A stretch of 64,000 bases of DNA from Pseudomonas sp. AB6 (GTDB lineage Bacteria; Pseudomonadota; Gammaproteobacteria; Pseudomonadales; Pseudomonadaceae): assembly GCF_034314105.1 (NCBI RefSeq), contig NZ_JAVIWJ010000001.1:374501-438500 (forward strand). Direction: 5' to 3'. A program made the position numbers and the translations under genes. Position 1 is the first letter of the stretch; each line of letters begins with the position of its first letter. Of the stretch, positions 48,539 to 59,471 are shown piece by piece. Under the pieces are notes generated by a model. That model had not been told where the DNA came from and did not search any database. It worked only from the letters and a program-made list of their open reading frames with translations.

Positions 48539-50529
48539 CAGCGCTTATCCGCGATTTCGGCCATGGCTTCACGCAGGAAGAAGTCCAAGGTGTTGCCAAT
48601 GGTCTCACTCATTTCTACCGTCGGTTCCCAGTTCAACAGGCGCTTGGCGTTTTGAATGCTTGGCTTGCGGTGGGAAACGTCTTGGTAGCCAGTGCCGTAG
48701 AACGCTTTGCTTTCTACATCGCGGAAACCGGCAAACGGAGGGAAGTTTGCGCGCAACGGGTGAGCTTCGAACTGACGCAGCAGTTCTTCGCCCAACTGAC
48801 GAATGCTGGCTTCGTTGTCCGGGTTGCCGATGTTGATGATTTGACCGTTACAAGCGTCATTTTCGTTGTCGATGATGCGTGCCAAAGCTTCGATACCGTC
48901 AGCGATGTCGGTGAAGCAGCGTTTTTGTTCACCACCGTCGAACAGGCGGATCGGCGTGCCTTCTACCAAATTCAGAATCAGCTGGGTAATGGCGCGAGAA
49001 CTGCCGATACGTGCCGAATCCAGACGGTCCAGACGCGGACCCATCCAGTTGAACGGACGGAACAGGGTGAAATTCAGGCCTTTCTGGCCGTAAGCCCAGA
49101 TCACGCGGTCAAGCAGTTGCTTGGAGACCGAGTAGATCCAGCGTTGTTTGTTGATCGGGCCGACCACCAGGTTCGAGGTGTCTTCGTCGAAATTCTGGTC
49201 TTGGCACATGCCATAGACTTCAGACGTCGAAGGGAAGATCACGCGTTTGTTGTACTTCACGCAGTAACGAACCAGTTTCAGGTTTTCTTCAAAATCCAGT
49301 TCGAAGACGCGCAACGGGTTGCGGGTGTATTCGATTGGCGTAGCGATGGCCACCAGCGGCAGAACCACATCGCACTTCTTGATGTGATATTCGATCCACT
49401 CGGAGTGGATGCTGATATCGCCTTCGACGAAGTGGAAGTTAGGGTGGCTGCGCAGGCGCTCTACAGCGTCAGAACCGATGTCCAGGCCGTATACATCGTA
49501 TTTGTCGTCACGCAGCAGGCGCTCGGACAAGTGGTTGCCAATGAAACCGTTAACGCCGAGGATCAGCACACGGGTACGACGTGGGGCGCGGCCGGACTCG
49601 GCACCACGCAGCACAGAACCGTCCACCAAGCCCAATTCGTTAGCCAGTTGCGGACCGCTTAAATAAAGGCCGTTTTCGTTGCGCTGACCGGCTTTGATCA
49701 CTAGCGAGTCTTCACCACACGCGATGCGCAATGGATCGACGCTGATCACCCGGCCTGGGGCCAGGCCTTCGTTGCCCTTGATGACGTCGGCGCTCCAAAC
49801 GATCAGCTTGTGCTCGCCAGCTGCGCAGAAAGCGCCTGGGTATGGCTGAGTGACAGCGCGAACCAGATTGAACAATTCTTCAGCAGGACGCTTCCAGACC
49901 AGCTTGCCATCTGCTGGGGTGCGACGACCGAAGTAGGTCGCTTTGGATTCGTCCTGAGGTGTTTCGCTCAGTGTGCCCTTGGCCAGTTGTGGCAGAGCTT
50001 CGTTCATTAAGTTGGCAGCGGATTCGCGCAGTTTGCTGTGCAAGCTCAATGCGGTGTCGGAACGCTCAATGGCAACCCGTTGCTGGGCCAGAATGCCGCC
50101 CGCGTCAGCGCGTTTGACCATGCGGTGCAAGGTAACGCCGGTTTCGGTTTCGCCATTGACCAAGACCCAGTTAGCCGGCGCACGACCACGATAGCGCGGC
50201 AGCAGCGACCCGTGAAGGTTGAATGCGCCCTTGCCAGCACAAGCTAGCAGTTCGTCGCTCAGCAGGTTGCGGTAGTAAAACGAAAAGATGAAGTCCGGTT
50301 TGAGCTTGGCGATGCGCTCGATCCACAGTGGGTGGTTGGCATCTTCAGGGGCGTGAACCGGAATGCCTTTGCGTGCACACAACTGTGCAACGGAACCGTA
50401 GAAGGTGTTTTCCTTCGGGTCGTCAGCATGGGTAAACACGGCGGCGATTTCATAACCTGCGTTCAGCAGGGATTCAATGCCCGTGCAGCCAATATCGTGA
50501 TAGGCAAAGACGACAACTTTCGGATTCAT
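48538..50529 (-). CDS. arnA: Bifunctional UDP-L-Ara4N formyltransferase/UDP-GlcA C4''-decarboxylase ArnA
   Basis: The 663-residue enzyme has an N-terminal formyltransferase domain (about 1-305). Its conserved catalytic Asn/His are in [13 protein letters not shown] and the Asp in [11 protein letters not shown]. The C-terminal SDR decarboxylase (about 315-655) has the NAD motif [10 protein letters not shown] and catalytic Ser/Tyr/Lys in STSEVYG and [10 protein letters not shown]. It converts UDP-glucuronate to UDP-4-keto-pentose and formylates UDP-L-Ara4N. Length matches E. coli ArnA (660). It overlaps arnC by ATGA. A 403-residue antisense frame over this gene is not real. Confidence 0.96.
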   Translation of the reverse strand: MNPKVVVFAYHDIGCTGIESLLNAGYEIAAVFTHADDPKENTFYGSVAQLCARKGIPVHAPEDANHPLWIERIAKLKPDFIFSFYYRNLLSDELLACAGKGAFNLHGSLLPRYRGRAPANWVLVNGETETGVTLHRMVKRADAGGILAQQRVAIERSDTALSLHSKLRESAANLMNEALPQLAKGTLSETPQDESKATYFGRRTPADGKLVWKRPAEELFNLVRAVTQPYPGAFCAAGEHKLIVWSADVIKGNEGLAPGRVISVDPLRIACGEDSLVIKAGQRNENGLYLSGPQLANELGLVDGSVLRGAESGRAPRRTRVLILGVNGFIGNHLSERLLRDDKYDVYGLDIGSDAVERLRSHPNFHFVEGDISIHSEWIEYHIKKCDVVLPLVAIATPIEYTRNPLRVFELDFEENLKLVRYCVKYNKRVIFPSTSEVYGMCQDQNFDEDTSNLVVGPINKQRWIYSVSKQLLDRVIWAYGQKGLNFTLFRPFNWMGPRLDRLDSARIGSSRAITQLILNLVEGTPIRLFDGGEQKRCFTDIADGIEALARIIDNENDACNGQIINIGNPDNEASIRQLGEELLRQFEAHPLRANFPPFAGFRDVESKAFYGTGYQDVSHRKPSIQNAKRLLNWEPTVEMSETIGNTLDFFLREAMAEIADKR

Positions 50530-51542
50530 AACGTGACCTGAGTAGAAGATGAAGATTCTTTTGAGTCGCTAACGCTAACGGAAGACGTGACCGGTTGGCT
50601 GCGCAGCACTTTTTCGATGAAAAAGCGCGGGCGGGCACGAACATCGCTATACATGCGGCCTAGGTATTCACCCAGCAGGCCCATGCCGATGAACTGGCCG
50701 CCGGTAAACACGAACAATACCGCAAACAATACGAAAGTGCCGTCACCGGCCCAGACTGCGCCGAACAACAGGCGCAAGATGATCAGCATAATTGCAAAGA
50801 AGCCGCCCAGTATTGCCATGCTGAAACCGATAATGCTCAGCAAGCGTAGGGGAGTAGTGGTCATACAGGTGATCAAATCGAACATCAGATTGATCAGGCG
50901 CATGGTGCTGTATTTCGAGTCGCCGTGTTCACGCTCTGCATGCTGTACAACCACTTCTGTGGTGTGACGTGCGAAGCTGTTGGCGAGAATCGGGATGAAG
51001 GTGCTGCGTTCGCGGCAGGCAAGCATGGCGTCTACAACAGACCGGCGATAAGCCCGCAGCATGCAGCCGTAGTCACTCATGGCAACGCCAGTGGAGCGTT
51101 GAACCGCAACGTTAATCAGTCGCGAGGGCCAACGGCGCCAAGCAGAATCCTGACGATTACTGCGCACAGTACCGACTACGTCGTAACCCAGAGCTGCCTG
51201 TTCTACCAGGCGCGGAATTTCTTCCGGCGGGTTTTGCAGGTCAGCGTCGAGAGTGATGATTACATCGCCCTTGCACTGTTCAAAGCCGGCCATAATCGCG
51301 GCGTGTTGGCCATAGTTACGATTTAGGATCACGGCAACGATATGGCTGCCTTCGCGCTCAGAGGCGTCTTGCAGAATCTGCGCGGATTCGTCGCGGCTGC
51401 CGTCATCGACCAGCACAATCTCAAACCCATAAGGTAATTGGGCACAAGCGGCCTCGGTACGACGAAGCAGTTCAGGCAAGCTTTCTTCTTCGTTGTAGAC
51501 CGGAATGACGATTGACACGAACTGAATCGGATAAGGTCTCAA
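50526..51542 (-). CDS. arnC: Undecaprenyl-phosphate L-Ara4FN transferase ArnC
   Basis: The 338-residue GT2-family glycosyltransferase attaches L-Ara4FN to undecaprenyl phosphate at the inner face of the membrane. [20 protein letters not shown] and the acidic [15 protein letters not shown] mark the GT2 domain. Two C-terminal membrane helices (about 235-295) anchor it. The start is TTG 51542, overlapping the arnB stop (TTGA); N-terminal residues before [11 protein letters not shown] match known ArnC better than a later GTG start. Confidence 0.93.
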   Translation of the reverse strand: MRPYPIQFVSIVIPVYNEEESLPELLRRTEAACAQLPYGFEIVLVDDGSRDESAQILQDASEREGSHIVAVILNRNYGQHAAIMAGFEQCKGDVIITLDADLQNPPEEIPRLVEQAALGYDVVGTVRSNRQDSAWRRWPSRLINVAVQRSTGVAMSDYGCMLRAYRRSVVDAMLACRERSTFIPILANSFARHTTEVVVQHAEREHGDSKYSTMRLINLMFDLITCMTTTPLRLLSIIGFSMAILGGFFAIMLIILRLLFGAVWAGDGTFVLFAVLFVFTGGQFIGMGLLGEYLGRMYSDVRARPRFFIEKVLRSQPVTSSVSVSDSKESSSSTQVTL

Positions 51543-52687
51543 AGGCTTTTTTCCAGAGTAGTTTCAATGGCGCTGGCGACTCGCTCGACGTCGTCGAGGC
51601 TCATGTCCGGGAACAGCGGGATTGAGCACAGACGTGTGGAGTTCCACTCGGTGTTGGGCAAATGAACATCCGGGAAACGTTGGCGGTAATAGGTGTGCAT
51701 GTGGGTGGCGATAAAATGAATGCCGCTGCCGATATTCTGTTCCTGAAGGCCTTTCATGAAGGCTTCGCGGTCAATACCGCACTTCTCAGCGTCAATGCGC
51801 AGAATGAACAAGTGCCAAGCGTGTTGCTGTGGGTACTGCGGTACCTTCAGCGGCTGCACTGGCAAGCCAGACAGGCGTTTCAGGTAGGCCTGAGCCAGCA
51901 CTTCACGCTTGACGTTGATCTCGTCAAGGCGCTGCAATTGGACCAGTGCGATAGCCGCATTCATGTCGGCCAGATTGTACTTAAAGCCTGGCTCGATAAC
52001 CATTGCCTGCGGTTTGCGGCCATGGGTCATCCGGTCATAGGCATCAACGCCCAAGCCATGAAACTTGAGCGTGCGCACCCGATTGGCAAGCTTTTCGTCG
52101 TCGCTGACGAACATCGCGCCTTCGGCGCAGGTCATGTTTTTGATGGCGTGGAACGAGAAGATCGCCGTGCCTTTAGCGCCGACCGGGCGACCACGATAAA
52201 CAGTGCCTGCCGCGTGGGCCGCGTCTTCAATCACGGTGATGCCGTGGCGATCAGCGAGGGCATACAGTGGATCAAGGTCATACGCAGCGCCAGCGTAATG
52301 CACCGGAATAATAGCTTTGGTGCGTGGCGTAATGGCCGCCTCGATGGCTGAGACATCACTCATAAGCGTATCGCGATCTACATCGACAAAAACTGGCGTA
52401 GCACCCAGCAAGCAAATCATGTTCGCGGTCGACACCCATGTTTGCGACGGCGTAATAACTTCGTCGCCTGGGCCAATGCCCAGCGCAAGCAGGGTAACGT
52501 GCATCGCCCCGGTGGCAGACGACAGCGCCACAGCATGACGGCTGCCCACGCGTTCGGCGAACTGGTGCTCAAGTTCCTGACTTTTTGGGCCGGTGGTAAT
52601 CCATCCGGAGCGTAGCACCTGCTCTACGGCGGCTATTTCCTCGTCGCCAATACTTGGACGGGAAAACGGAAGGAAACTTTGATTCAT
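51539..52687 (-). CDS. arnB: UDP-4-amino-4-deoxy-L-arabinose aminotransferase ArnB
   Basis: The 382-residue PLP enzyme makes UDP-L-Ara4N from UDP-4-keto-pentose and glutamate. It belongs to the DegT/DnrJ/EryC1 aspartate-aminotransferase fold. The PLP lysine is Lys183 in [11 protein letters not shown], and the N-terminal SGWITTGPK is family-typical. I chose ATG 52687 because AGAGG lies upstream; the frame extends 14 codons. It is the first gene of the arn unit, so the promoter should lie in the 717 bases upstream. Confidence 0.95.
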   Translation of the reverse strand: MNQSFLPFSRPSIGDEEIAAVEQVLRSGWITTGPKSQELEHQFAERVGSRHAVALSSATGAMHVTLLALGIGPGDEVITPSQTWVSTANMICLLGATPVFVDVDRDTLMSDVSAIEAAITPRTKAIIPVHYAGAAYDLDPLYALADRHGITVIEDAAHAAGTVYRGRPVGAKGTAIFSFHAIKNMTCAEGAMFVSDDEKLANRVRTLKFHGLGVDAYDRMTHGRKPQAMVIEPGFKYNLADMNAAIALVQLQRLDEINVKREVLAQAYLKRLSGLPVQPLKVPQYPQQHAWHLFILRIDAEKCGIDREAFMKGLQEQNIGSGIHFIATHMHTYYRQRFPDVHLPNTEWNSTRLCSIPLFPDMSLDDVERVASAIETTLEKSL

Positions 52688-53102
52688 GGGATCCTCTGGT
52701 GCAGAAAGGCATTGCGGCCGTACATGCAAGCCGTGCGCAATGCCCAGTGGTCAACTGTCTATTTGTTGAAAAACGAGGCTGTAATAACCATAGCGGTAAC
52801 CGACCCTCGAAAATATCGGTGCAGTGAAGCATAGTTCGGCGCTGGTGAAAATTGCGTTTACATTCCTGGCCTTCGTGCACCGTACAAGTGTCGCCTGATT
52901 GGCCCCGTATTTATTGGGCTTTTCGGGTTTAAATCGGTTAAAGGAAACGAGGGTCTACTATTGCCCTTGTTCTAGATGTGCGTGTTTTGTTCGTGGTTTT
53001 CCTCCGCATACACTAACAGTTTGAACCTGAACAGTAACTGTCCGCGCAAGATTACAGGACGTTTAGCTTTTAGGGTGTAGTGTTCTACCGTCGGTTAGGT
53101 TG

Positions 53103-53120
53103 TTTTAACAATAGTTAAAA
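53103..53120. promoter_or_regulatory. Perfect inverted repeat, candidate operator
   Basis: TTTTAAC-AATA-GTTAAAA: 7-bp arms, exact reverse complements, with a 4-base spacer, in an AT-rich setting upstream of arnB. TTAA cores are 10 bases apart, close to but not equal to the 11-base spacing of PmrA boxes. The binding protein is unknown. Confidence 0.5.
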
Positions 53121-53344
53121 TAGGTTTCCGGGTAGCGACTTAAAGCTATTTTTTCCGTTTTGTAGGCATTGCCGAGAACAGCGGCTCCGTTTGCTTGCCT
53201 TGCGGGCGCAGCGTCTTGAGCTTTACAGCTTGCGCCGCCATCACTGAATTGGCGACGACACGCTACGTCAGGTGCTTGGGGATCTGGACTTGAGTGAGGC
53301 TAATTTGGGGCCAGTCAAGTAGATGAGAATTGATCTAGGGGGTG

Positions 53345-53368
53345 CATTCGCAGACAAGCCTGCGAATG
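53345..53368. repeat. REP-like or terminator palindrome after dapC
   Basis: Perfect 9-bp stem CATTCGCAG / CTGCGAATG with loop ACAAGC, 37 bases after the dapC stop. No T run follows on the minus strand, so it may be a solitary REP-type palindrome or an RNA-stabilising hairpin instead of a terminator. Confidence 0.6.
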
Positions 53369-53404
53369 ACTTGGTTTTAGGGTTTTGAAACCGCCGTCCA
53401 ACAA

Positions 53405-54598
53405 TCAACCTTTGATAAAATCCCGAATCCGCTCGGCGGCTTCGACGCACTCAGTCAGCGGAGCGACCAATGCCATGCGCACTCGGCCGGCGCCTGGGTT
53501 AAAGCCGTCCACTTCCCGGGACAGATACGAGCCCGGCACCACGGTCACGTGTTCGGCGACAAACAGGTCGCGGCAAAACTCGGCATCGTCAGTCCCGACC
53601 TTCGGCCACAGGTAGAAACCTCCGTCCGGGCGTTGCACATCAAGCACAGGGGCAAGTATCGCCAATACCGCGTCGAACTTCTCGCGGTACAACGCCCGGT
53701 TGGCACAAACGTGCTCCTCGTCATTCCAGGCAGCAATGCTCGCCAATTGGGTTTGCACCGGCATCGCGCAACCGTGGTAGGTCCGATACAGCAGAAATGC
53801 CTTAAGAATGTCTGCATCACCGGCCACGAAGCCTGAGCGCAACCCCGGCAGGTTTGAACGCTTAGACAAGCTGTGGAACACCACGCAGCGTTTGAAATCC
53901 TTGCGGCCCAGCGCCACGCAAGCGCTCAATAGACCAGCCGGCGGTGTCGCTTCGTCGAAATATAACTCGCTGTAGCACTCGTCCGCGGCAATCACGAAGT
54001 CGTGCTCGTCAGCCAGTGCGATCAGTTTCTTCAGTGTCTCCAGCGGGACCAGCGCCCCGGTCGGATTGCCGGGCGAGCACAGAAACAGAATTTGGCAGCG
54101 CTTCCAGATATCCGCAGAAACGGCGTCGAAATCCGGGTTGAAACCGTTCTCGGCCAGGCACGGCAGATAGTGCGGCTGGGCCCCGGCAAGGAACGCTGCG
54201 CCCTCATAGATTTGGTAGAACGGGTTGGGGCTGATCACCAAGCCGTCGTCGCTGCGGTTAACAACGGTTTGAGTGAATGCAAACAACGCTTCACGGGTAC
54301 CGCTGACCGGCAACACGTTGCGCGCTGGATCAAGCCAGTCGGCAGGTATGCCAAAGCGTCGTTCGCACCAAGCCGTGATTGCTTCGCGCAACGCCGGGAT
54401 GCCGAGCGTGGTCGGATAAACTGCCATCTGATCGAGATTGGCCGCCAGCGCTTCGGCGACGAACGTGGGTGAGCGATGTTTGGGTTCGCCAATGGACAGC
54501 GCAACCGGGCGCTTGTCGGGATTGGGAGTCACGCTGCCGAGCAGGACGCGGAGCTTTTCGAACGGGTAGGGCTGAAGCTGCTGTAGGGCGTTATTCAT
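53405..54598 (-). CDS. dapC: Succinyldiaminopimelate transaminase
   Basis: The 397-residue class I aminotransferase makes N-succinyl-LL-DAP, linking DapD and DapE. The PLP lysine is Lys246 in SLSKRSNLPGLRSGF, and NPFYQIYEG and SPGNPTGALV are typical of the fold-type I alpha family. The DapC assignment rests on the map-glnD-dapC order conserved in Pseudomonas; a more general aminotransferase role is possible because bacteria often use ArgD for this step. It is 65 bases downstream of glnD on the same strand. Confidence 0.9.
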   Translation of the reverse strand: MNNALQQLQPYPFEKLRVLLGSVTPNPDKRPVALSIGEPKHRSPTFVAEALAANLDQMAVYPTTLGIPALREAITAWCERRFGIPADWLDPARNVLPVSGTREALFAFTQTVVNRSDDGLVISPNPFYQIYEGAAFLAGAQPHYLPCLAENGFNPDFDAVSADIWKRCQILFLCSPGNPTGALVPLETLKKLIALADEHDFVIAADECYSELYFDEATPPAGLLSACVALGRKDFKRCVVFHSLSKRSNLPGLRSGFVAGDADILKAFLLYRTYHGCAMPVQTQLASIAAWNDEEHVCANRALYREKFDAVLAILAPVLDVQRPDGGFYLWPKVGTDDAEFCRDLFVAEHVTVVPGSYLSREVDGFNPGAGRVRMALVAPLTECVEAAERIRDFIKG

Positions 54599-54663
54599 GG
54601 GCGCAAGGTCTCATAAGCGTGGCGCCCAAGGGGCGCTGTCGAGTCGAATCATAAAGGCGGGAG

Positions 54664-57363
54664 TCAGATACTGAGGCGCATCTCGCCGTGGGGTTCGTAA
54701 CTGACGTTGAGCTGCTCGACGATGGCATCTTGCAACCGGATGCACAGTTCCGGGTCAGACAATGGTTGGTTGTTCGCGTCTGTAATAAAAAATACGTCTT
54801 CCACCCGCTCACCCAGCGTGGCAATTTTGGCGTTCTGCAACGACAGGTCGAAATCCAGAAAGATCTTGCCGATCCGTGCCAGCAAGCCGGGTCGATCCGG
54901 CGCGCTCAACTCCAGAATCGTCACCGGGCGCTGAGCGTCGGTAAGGATGGTGACCTGGGGTGCAAACGCAAAGTGCTTGAGCTGGCGCGGAACCCGGCGC
55001 TTGATGATGGTCGGGTAATCGTCCGGGTTGCGCAGGGCATCGGTCAGGCCTTCACGGATTTCTTTGATGCGTTGTGGGTTATCCCCAATCGAGCCGCCGT
55101 CGGTGTCGAGCACGATGTAGGTGTCGAGGGTGAACTGGCTGCTGGAAGTGATAACGCGGGCGTCATGAATGTTCAGGTTGAGCTGGTCCATGGCGGCCAC
55201 GGTTACCGCAAAGAAATCATGTTGGTCAGGGGCGTAAATGAAAATCTGCGTGCCGCCTTCGAACTCGCGTTGGGTGGTTTCCCGGATAAGTACCAGAGGA
55301 CCGCCGTCTGCCGGCTGCTGCAAAATAGCATCGCTGTGCCAGGCCACATCGCCTGCGGTATGGCGCAGGAAATAGTCGTCGCCTAGCTGAGACCAGAGCT
55401 GTTCAACATCGTCAGGGTCGGTGCCACTGCGCACCAGAATGTCCAAGGCTGCACTTTGGGTGCGACGGATCTGCTCTTCGCGGTCGACCGGATTTTCCAG
55501 GCCGCGACGCAAGGCTCGCTTGGTTTCGGTGTAAAGCTGGCGCAATAAGCTGGCGCGCCAAGAGTTCCAGAGTGTGGGGTTGGTTGCGTTGATGTCGGCC
55601 ACGGTCAACACGTACAAATAGTCCAGGTGAACTTCATCACTGACAAGCAACCCGAAGTCATGAATGACCTGCGGGTCCGACAAGTCCTTGCGTTGGGCGG
55701 TGGTAGACATCACCAAGTGATTTTGTACCAACCAGACGATCAGGCGAGTGTCCCAGGCCGGCAGGTGATGACGTTGACCAAATGCTTGGGCGTCCACTGC
55801 ACCTAATTCCGAGTGATCGCCGCCACGGCCTTTGCCAATGTCGTGATACAAACCGGCCAAGTAGATAAGTTCGGGTTTGGGCAGTTTGCCCATGATTTTG
55901 CTAGCGAGCTGAAACTTGTCCGAGGACTGTGTGTATTGCAGCTTGCGCAAGTGCTTGATCAGGTTAAGGGTGTGGGCATCGACCGTATAGATGTGGAACA
56001 GGTCGTGCTGCATCTGGCCAACAATATGGCCAAACTCGGGCAGGTACAGGCCGAGAATGCCATAACGGTTCATCCGCCGAAGGTTGCGGTGGATACCGAA
56101 TTCACACTTGAACAGCTCAATGAAAAGGCTAGTGATGCGAATGTCGTGGCGGAACTCGTCGTTAATCAAATACCGGTTTTCGCGCAACAAGCGAATGGTG
56201 TCGGCGCGAACCCCTTTTATATCCGGGTGTTGAGCCAAGAGCACAAAGATTTCAATCATCGCAAACGGCGTGCGCGCGAACACGTTCGGGTGAGTCGCTT
56301 CGATGTAGCCGTCGTGCAACTGGAATCTTGAGTTGATCGGCTGGGTATTGCCGCTTTCGTCCGGCGAAAGAATGACTTCTTCAAAGTGCTGAATGATCAG
56401 CTCGCTGAGTTGAGCGATGCTGATCACCACGCGGTAATACTGCTGCATGAAGCGTTCGATGGCTAATTTGGCGTCGCTGTCTTCGTAGCCGAGGAGACCG
56501 GCGATACTGCCTTGATGATCGAACAGCAACCGGTCCTCTGAACGCCCAGCTAGCATGTGTAGTGCGTAACGTACTTTCCACAAGAATTCTTGGGACGAGG
56601 CGAGCAATTTATTTTCGCTTTCCAGCAAAAAGCCTTCGCCTGCCAGCGCGTGCAGATTCAAGGTGCCGTACTGGCGGCGGGCTACCCAAAGAATCGTCTG
56701 AATATCACGCAGGCCGCCGGGCGAACCTTTGACGTTCGGTTCGAGGTTGTATTCGGTGTCGTTGTACTTGTGATGGCGAGTCTTCTGCTCGGCGCGTTTG
56801 GCCAGAAAGAATTCTTTGCTCGGCCACATTCTTTCGGGGCTGGTGACCTCTAGCATTCGTCGACGCAGGCGTTCAGGTCCGGCAATCGTCCGGCTTTCCA
56901 TCAGATTGGTAATGACGGTTAGATCGGCCAGCGCTTCTTGGGCGCATTCGTCTACCGAGCGGACGCTCTGGCCCACTTCCAAACCAATGTCCCACAGCAG
57001 CGTAAGAAAGCGCTCTATTGGCTCGCGAAAAATTTCATGGTCGGCGCTGTCGAGCAAAATCAGCAGGTCGATGTCCGAATACGGGTGCAGCTCACCGCGA
57101 CCGTAACCGCCCACTGCCAGCAGCGCGATATCGGCTTCTTCGCTCCAGTCGAAGTGGTCCCAAGCCTGTTGCAGGATGTTGTCGACGAACCAGGCGCGGT
57201 CCTCGATCAGGCGCCGAATCTCGCGACCCGAACGGAAGCGCGCGTCAAGTACCTCGCGGGCCTGACGAATGGCTTTTTTGAAAGCGGCAATGGGGCTTGC
57301 TTTCAACGCCAGTTCGGCCTGGAACTGGCCGCGGTCGAATAACTCTGGATCCACCTGCGGCAT
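54664..57363 (-). CDS. glnD: Bifunctional uridylyltransferase/uridylyl-removing enzyme GlnD
   Basis: The 899-residue enzyme senses glutamine and modifies PII proteins. The N-terminal nucleotidyltransferase has [18 protein letters not shown] (about residues 82-100). The HD domain carries His507-Asp508 in [16 protein letters not shown], and two ACT domains lie at the C-terminus (about 700-780 and 810-895, e.g. [16 protein letters not shown]). ATG 57363 gives MPQVDPELF; the frame extends 12 codons upstream. It lies between map and dapC on the same strand. Confidence 0.96.
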   Translation of the reverse strand: MPQVDPELFDRGQFQAELALKASPIAAFKKAIRQAREVLDARFRSGREIRRLIEDRAWFVDNILQQAWDHFDWSEEADIALLAVGGYGRGELHPYSDIDLLILLDSADHEIFREPIERFLTLLWDIGLEVGQSVRSVDECAQEALADLTVITNLMESRTIAGPERLRRRMLEVTSPERMWPSKEFFLAKRAEQKTRHHKYNDTEYNLEPNVKGSPGGLRDIQTILWVARRQYGTLNLHALAGEGFLLESENKLLASSQEFLWKVRYALHMLAGRSEDRLLFDHQGSIAGLLGYEDSDAKLAIERFMQQYYRVVISIAQLSELIIQHFEEVILSPDESGNTQPINSRFQLHDGYIEATHPNVFARTPFAMIEIFVLLAQHPDIKGVRADTIRLLRENRYLINDEFRHDIRITSLFIELFKCEFGIHRNLRRMNRYGILGLYLPEFGHIVGQMQHDLFHIYTVDAHTLNLIKHLRKLQYTQSSDKFQLASKIMGKLPKPELIYLAGLYHDIGKGRGGDHSELGAVDAQAFGQRHHLPAWDTRLIVWLVQNHLVMSTTAQRKDLSDPQVIHDFGLLVSDEVHLDYLYVLTVADINATNPTLWNSWRASLLRQLYTETKRALRRGLENPVDREEQIRRTQSAALDILVRSGTDPDDVEQLWSQLGDDYFLRHTAGDVAWHSDAILQQPADGGPLVLIRETTQREFEGGTQIFIYAPDQHDFFAVTVAAMDQLNLNIHDARVITSSSQFTLDTYIVLDTDGGSIGDNPQRIKEIREGLTDALRNPDDYPTIIKRRVPRQLKHFAFAPQVTILTDAQRPVTILELSAPDRPGLLARIGKIFLDFDLSLQNAKIATLGERVEDVFFITDANNQPLSDPELCIRLQDAIVEQLNVSYEPHGEMRLSI

Positions 57364-57422
57364 CGAGCAGCTTTCCTTATATTGATCTGGCCAGTTCAAT
57401 CGACAAACTTTAGAAGAGTTAT

Positions 57423-58211
57423 TTACGCTAATGCCGATGTTCGAGCGATAGTGTCATCGCTACGCAGCGTAAAGATTTCGTAGCCGTCGGCGGTCACCAA
57501 AATAGTGTGTTCCCATTGAGCGGACAGCTTGCGATCCTTGGTTATCGCGGTCCAGCCGTCGCCCAGCAGCCGTGTTTCGGCGCGGCCTTGATTGATCATC
57601 GGTTCAATGGTGAAGGTCATCCCTTCCTTTAGTTCCATGCCGGTGCCAGCGCGGCCATAATGCAATACTTGCGGTTCTTCATGGAAGACCGTGCCGATGC
57701 CGTGGCCGCAGTATTCACGGACCACAGAAAAGCCGTTCTTTTCAGCGTGCTTCTGAATGACTTCACCAATGTCGCCAAGACGAGCACCTGGACGCACTAC
57801 CTCAATGCCTTTGTACATGCATTCCTGGGTGATCTTCGACAGACGCTCGGCCCATTCAGGCACTTTGCCGACGTGGAACATTTTGCTGGTATCGCCGTGG
57901 TAGCCATCCTTGATAACGGTAATGTCGATGTTCAGTACATCGCCATCCTTGAGCGGCTTCTCATTAGGAATGCCGTGGCATACGACGTGGTTGATCGAGG
58001 TGCAAATGGATTTGGGAAAGCCTTTGTAGTTCAGGGGCGCCGGGATCGCCTTCTGCTCATTAACGATAAAATCATGGCAAATGCGGTCCAGTTCGTCGGT
58101 GGTCACGCCAGGTTTGACATAGTTACCGATCATTTCCAGTACGTCGGCAGCCAAGCGGCCGGCGACGCGCATTTTTTCGATGTCCTCGTGAGTTTTGATG
58201 GTGACAGTCAT
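57423..58211 (-). CDS. map: Methionine aminopeptidase, type I
   Basis: The 262-residue metallopeptidase removes N-terminal methionine from new proteins. The metal-binding set is visible: [10 protein letters not shown], then Asp in [19 protein letters not shown], His in [18 protein letters not shown], and Glu in [10 protein letters not shown] and [12 protein letters not shown] 58211 ([10 protein letters not shown]) is preferred and follows GAGAGAA; the frame extends 47 codons upstream into the rpsB leader region. It is divergent from rpsB and precedes glnD by 59 bases. Confidence 0.95.
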   Translation of the reverse strand: MTVTIKTHEDIEKMRVAGRLAADVLEMIGNYVKPGVTTDELDRICHDFIVNEQKAIPAPLNYKGFPKSICTSINHVVCHGIPNEKPLKDGDVLNIDITVIKDGYHGDTSKMFHVGKVPEWAERLSKITQECMYKGIEVVRPGARLGDIGEVIQKHAEKNGFSVVREYCGHGIGTVFHEEPQVLHYGRAGTGMELKEGMTFTIEPMINQGRAETRLLGDGWTAITKDRKLSAQWEHTILVTADGYEIFTLRSDDTIARTSALA

Positions 58212-58545
58212 AGAATTCTCTCGGCGCGACAGAGCGCGGCTCAGCGGGTAAAGACGCGATTCTAACAGAGCGCTAGGTCCGAGGTGATCATCGCTTTTCC
58301 TCACCCTAAAAAAGGAGCCGGTCGCAGCGGCCTGGCTGCCCCTGCAGAGCACGTTTTCCGCGGCGTATATTTCGGGTTTCGTTGTCCGGCCTTTTATGAT
58401 ATAAAATGCGCCGCTTTACGGGGTATGCCCCGAGAGCTTAAACCCACACACGTGTCGACACGATGACCTGGGTGCCCTCAGCTTGAAGCTGTTGGTTGGT
58501 CATTGGGATACGTGGAGGCCTAACCCGACTTATCAAGGAACTATC
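58212..58545 (+). promoter_or_regulatory. map/rpsB divergent promoter region and rpsB leader
   Basis: No gene is supported here. A -10-like TATAAA lies at 58400-58405 within an AT-rich stretch, about 145 bases before rpsB; no good -35 is at 17 bases. The GC-balanced transcribed leader after it (about 58410-58545) contains several possible hairpins and could carry the S2 autoregulatory leader known in gammaproteobacteria. Confidence 0.5.
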
Positions 58546-59289
58546 ATGTCCCAAGTCAATATGCGCGATATGCTGAAAGCCGGTGTCCACTTCGGTCACC
58601 AAACCCGTTACTGGAATCCGAAAATGGGTAAGTACATTTTCGGCGCACGTAACAAGATCCACATCATCAACCTTGAAAAAACACTGCCTATGTTCAACGA
58701 AGCTTTGGCTTTTGTTGAAAAACTGGCTTCGGGCAAAAACAAGATTCTGTTTGTCGGCACCAAACGTTCCGCTGGCAAGATCGTCGCTGAAGAAGCTGCC
58801 CGTTGCGGTTCGCCGTATGTGGATCACCGCTGGTTAGGCGGCATGCTGACCAACTTCAAAACCATCCGTGCCTCCATCAAGCGTCTTCGTGATCTTGAAA
58901 TTCAGGCAGAAGACGGCACGTTCACCAAGCTGACCAAGAAAGAGGCGCTGATGCGTACTCGCGATCTGGAAAAGCTGGACCGTAGCCTGGGTGGTATCAA
59001 GGACATGGGTGGTCTTCCTGACGCACTGTTCGTCATCGACGTTGATCACGAGCGCATCGCGATCACCGAAGCCAACAAACTGGGTATCCCGGTTATCGGC
59101 GTAGTCGACACCAACAGCAGCCCTGAAGGTGTTGACTACATCATCCCAGGTAACGATGACGCGATTCGCGCTATTCAGTTGTACATGGGCTCGATGGCTG
59201 ATGCAGTTATCCGTGGTCGTAACAATGCTAATGGCGGCACCGACGTATTCGTCGAAGAGGCTCCAGCAGCAGCAGTAGTAGAAGGCTGA
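58546..59289 (+). CDS. rpsB: 30S ribosomal protein S2
   Basis: The 247-residue S2 starts [20 protein letters not shown] and has the S2 signatures [16 protein letters not shown] and [19 protein letters not shown]. It is essential for binding S1 to the 30S subunit. ATG 58546 follows AAGGAACTATC; the open frame runs 21 codons upstream. It is likely to repress its own operon through the leader. tsf follows after a strong hairpin. Confidence 0.97.
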   Translation: MSQVNMRDMLKAGVHFGHQTRYWNPKMGKYIFGARNKIHIINLEKTLPMFNEALAFVEKLASGKNKILFVGTKRSAGKIVAEEAARCGSPYVDHRWLGGMLTNFKTIRASIKRLRDLEIQAEDGTFTKLTKKEALMRTRDLEKLDRSLGGIKDMGGLPDALFVIDVDHERIAITEANKLGIPVIGVVDTNSSPEGVDYIIPGNDDAIRAIQLYMGSMADAVIRGRNNANGGTDVFVEEAPAAAVVEG

Positions 59290-59321
59290 GTAGCAAACGC
59301 CTAGCGTTTACTCAGTACGCG

Positions 59322-59345
59322 AAAAGGGGGCTTAGCCCCCTTTTT
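59322..59345 (+). terminator. Hairpin terminator/attenuator between rpsB and tsf
   Basis: Stem AAAAGGGGGC / GCCCCCTTTT with a TTA loop, ending in a T run, 32 bases after rpsB. In the rpsB-tsf operon such a site would let only part of transcription continue into tsf, unless tsf has its own promoter in the following 126 bases. Confidence 0.92.
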
Positions 59346-59471
59346 GCCACCTCGAAAACCCTGTTGGCGCCGCCCGCAGTCATGAGCCGCAGCCAGCAAT
59401 AGTTTTCAAGAATTTGAACGCCCGTCCGTTCGGGTGGAATGGTTTAAGACCTATCCAAGAGGAATTTTGAA

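Larger units (their letters stand above)
52688..53404. promoter_or_regulatory. 717-base gene-free region between arnB and dapC
   Basis: No credible gene on either strand; the small frames are shadows or unsupported. It is AT-richer than its surroundings. It contains an ACAGTT...AACTGT inverted arrangement around 53016-53041, a perfect TTTTAAC-AATA-GTTAAAA palindrome (53103-53120) and a REP-like palindrome (53345-53368). The arn promoter and its control sites must lie here; I could not place a confident -35/-10 pair. Confidence 0.6.

Noticed and set aside
48451..49662. A 403-residue open frame on the plus strand across arnA and arnD
   Set aside because: It is antisense to strongly conserved ArnA. 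Its composition is a shadow of the real codons, and it lacks a ribosome site and any family motif.
53268..53450. A 60-residue minus-strand frame past the dapC stop
   Set aside because: It runs through the REP-like palindrome and the end of dapC and has no conserved feature.
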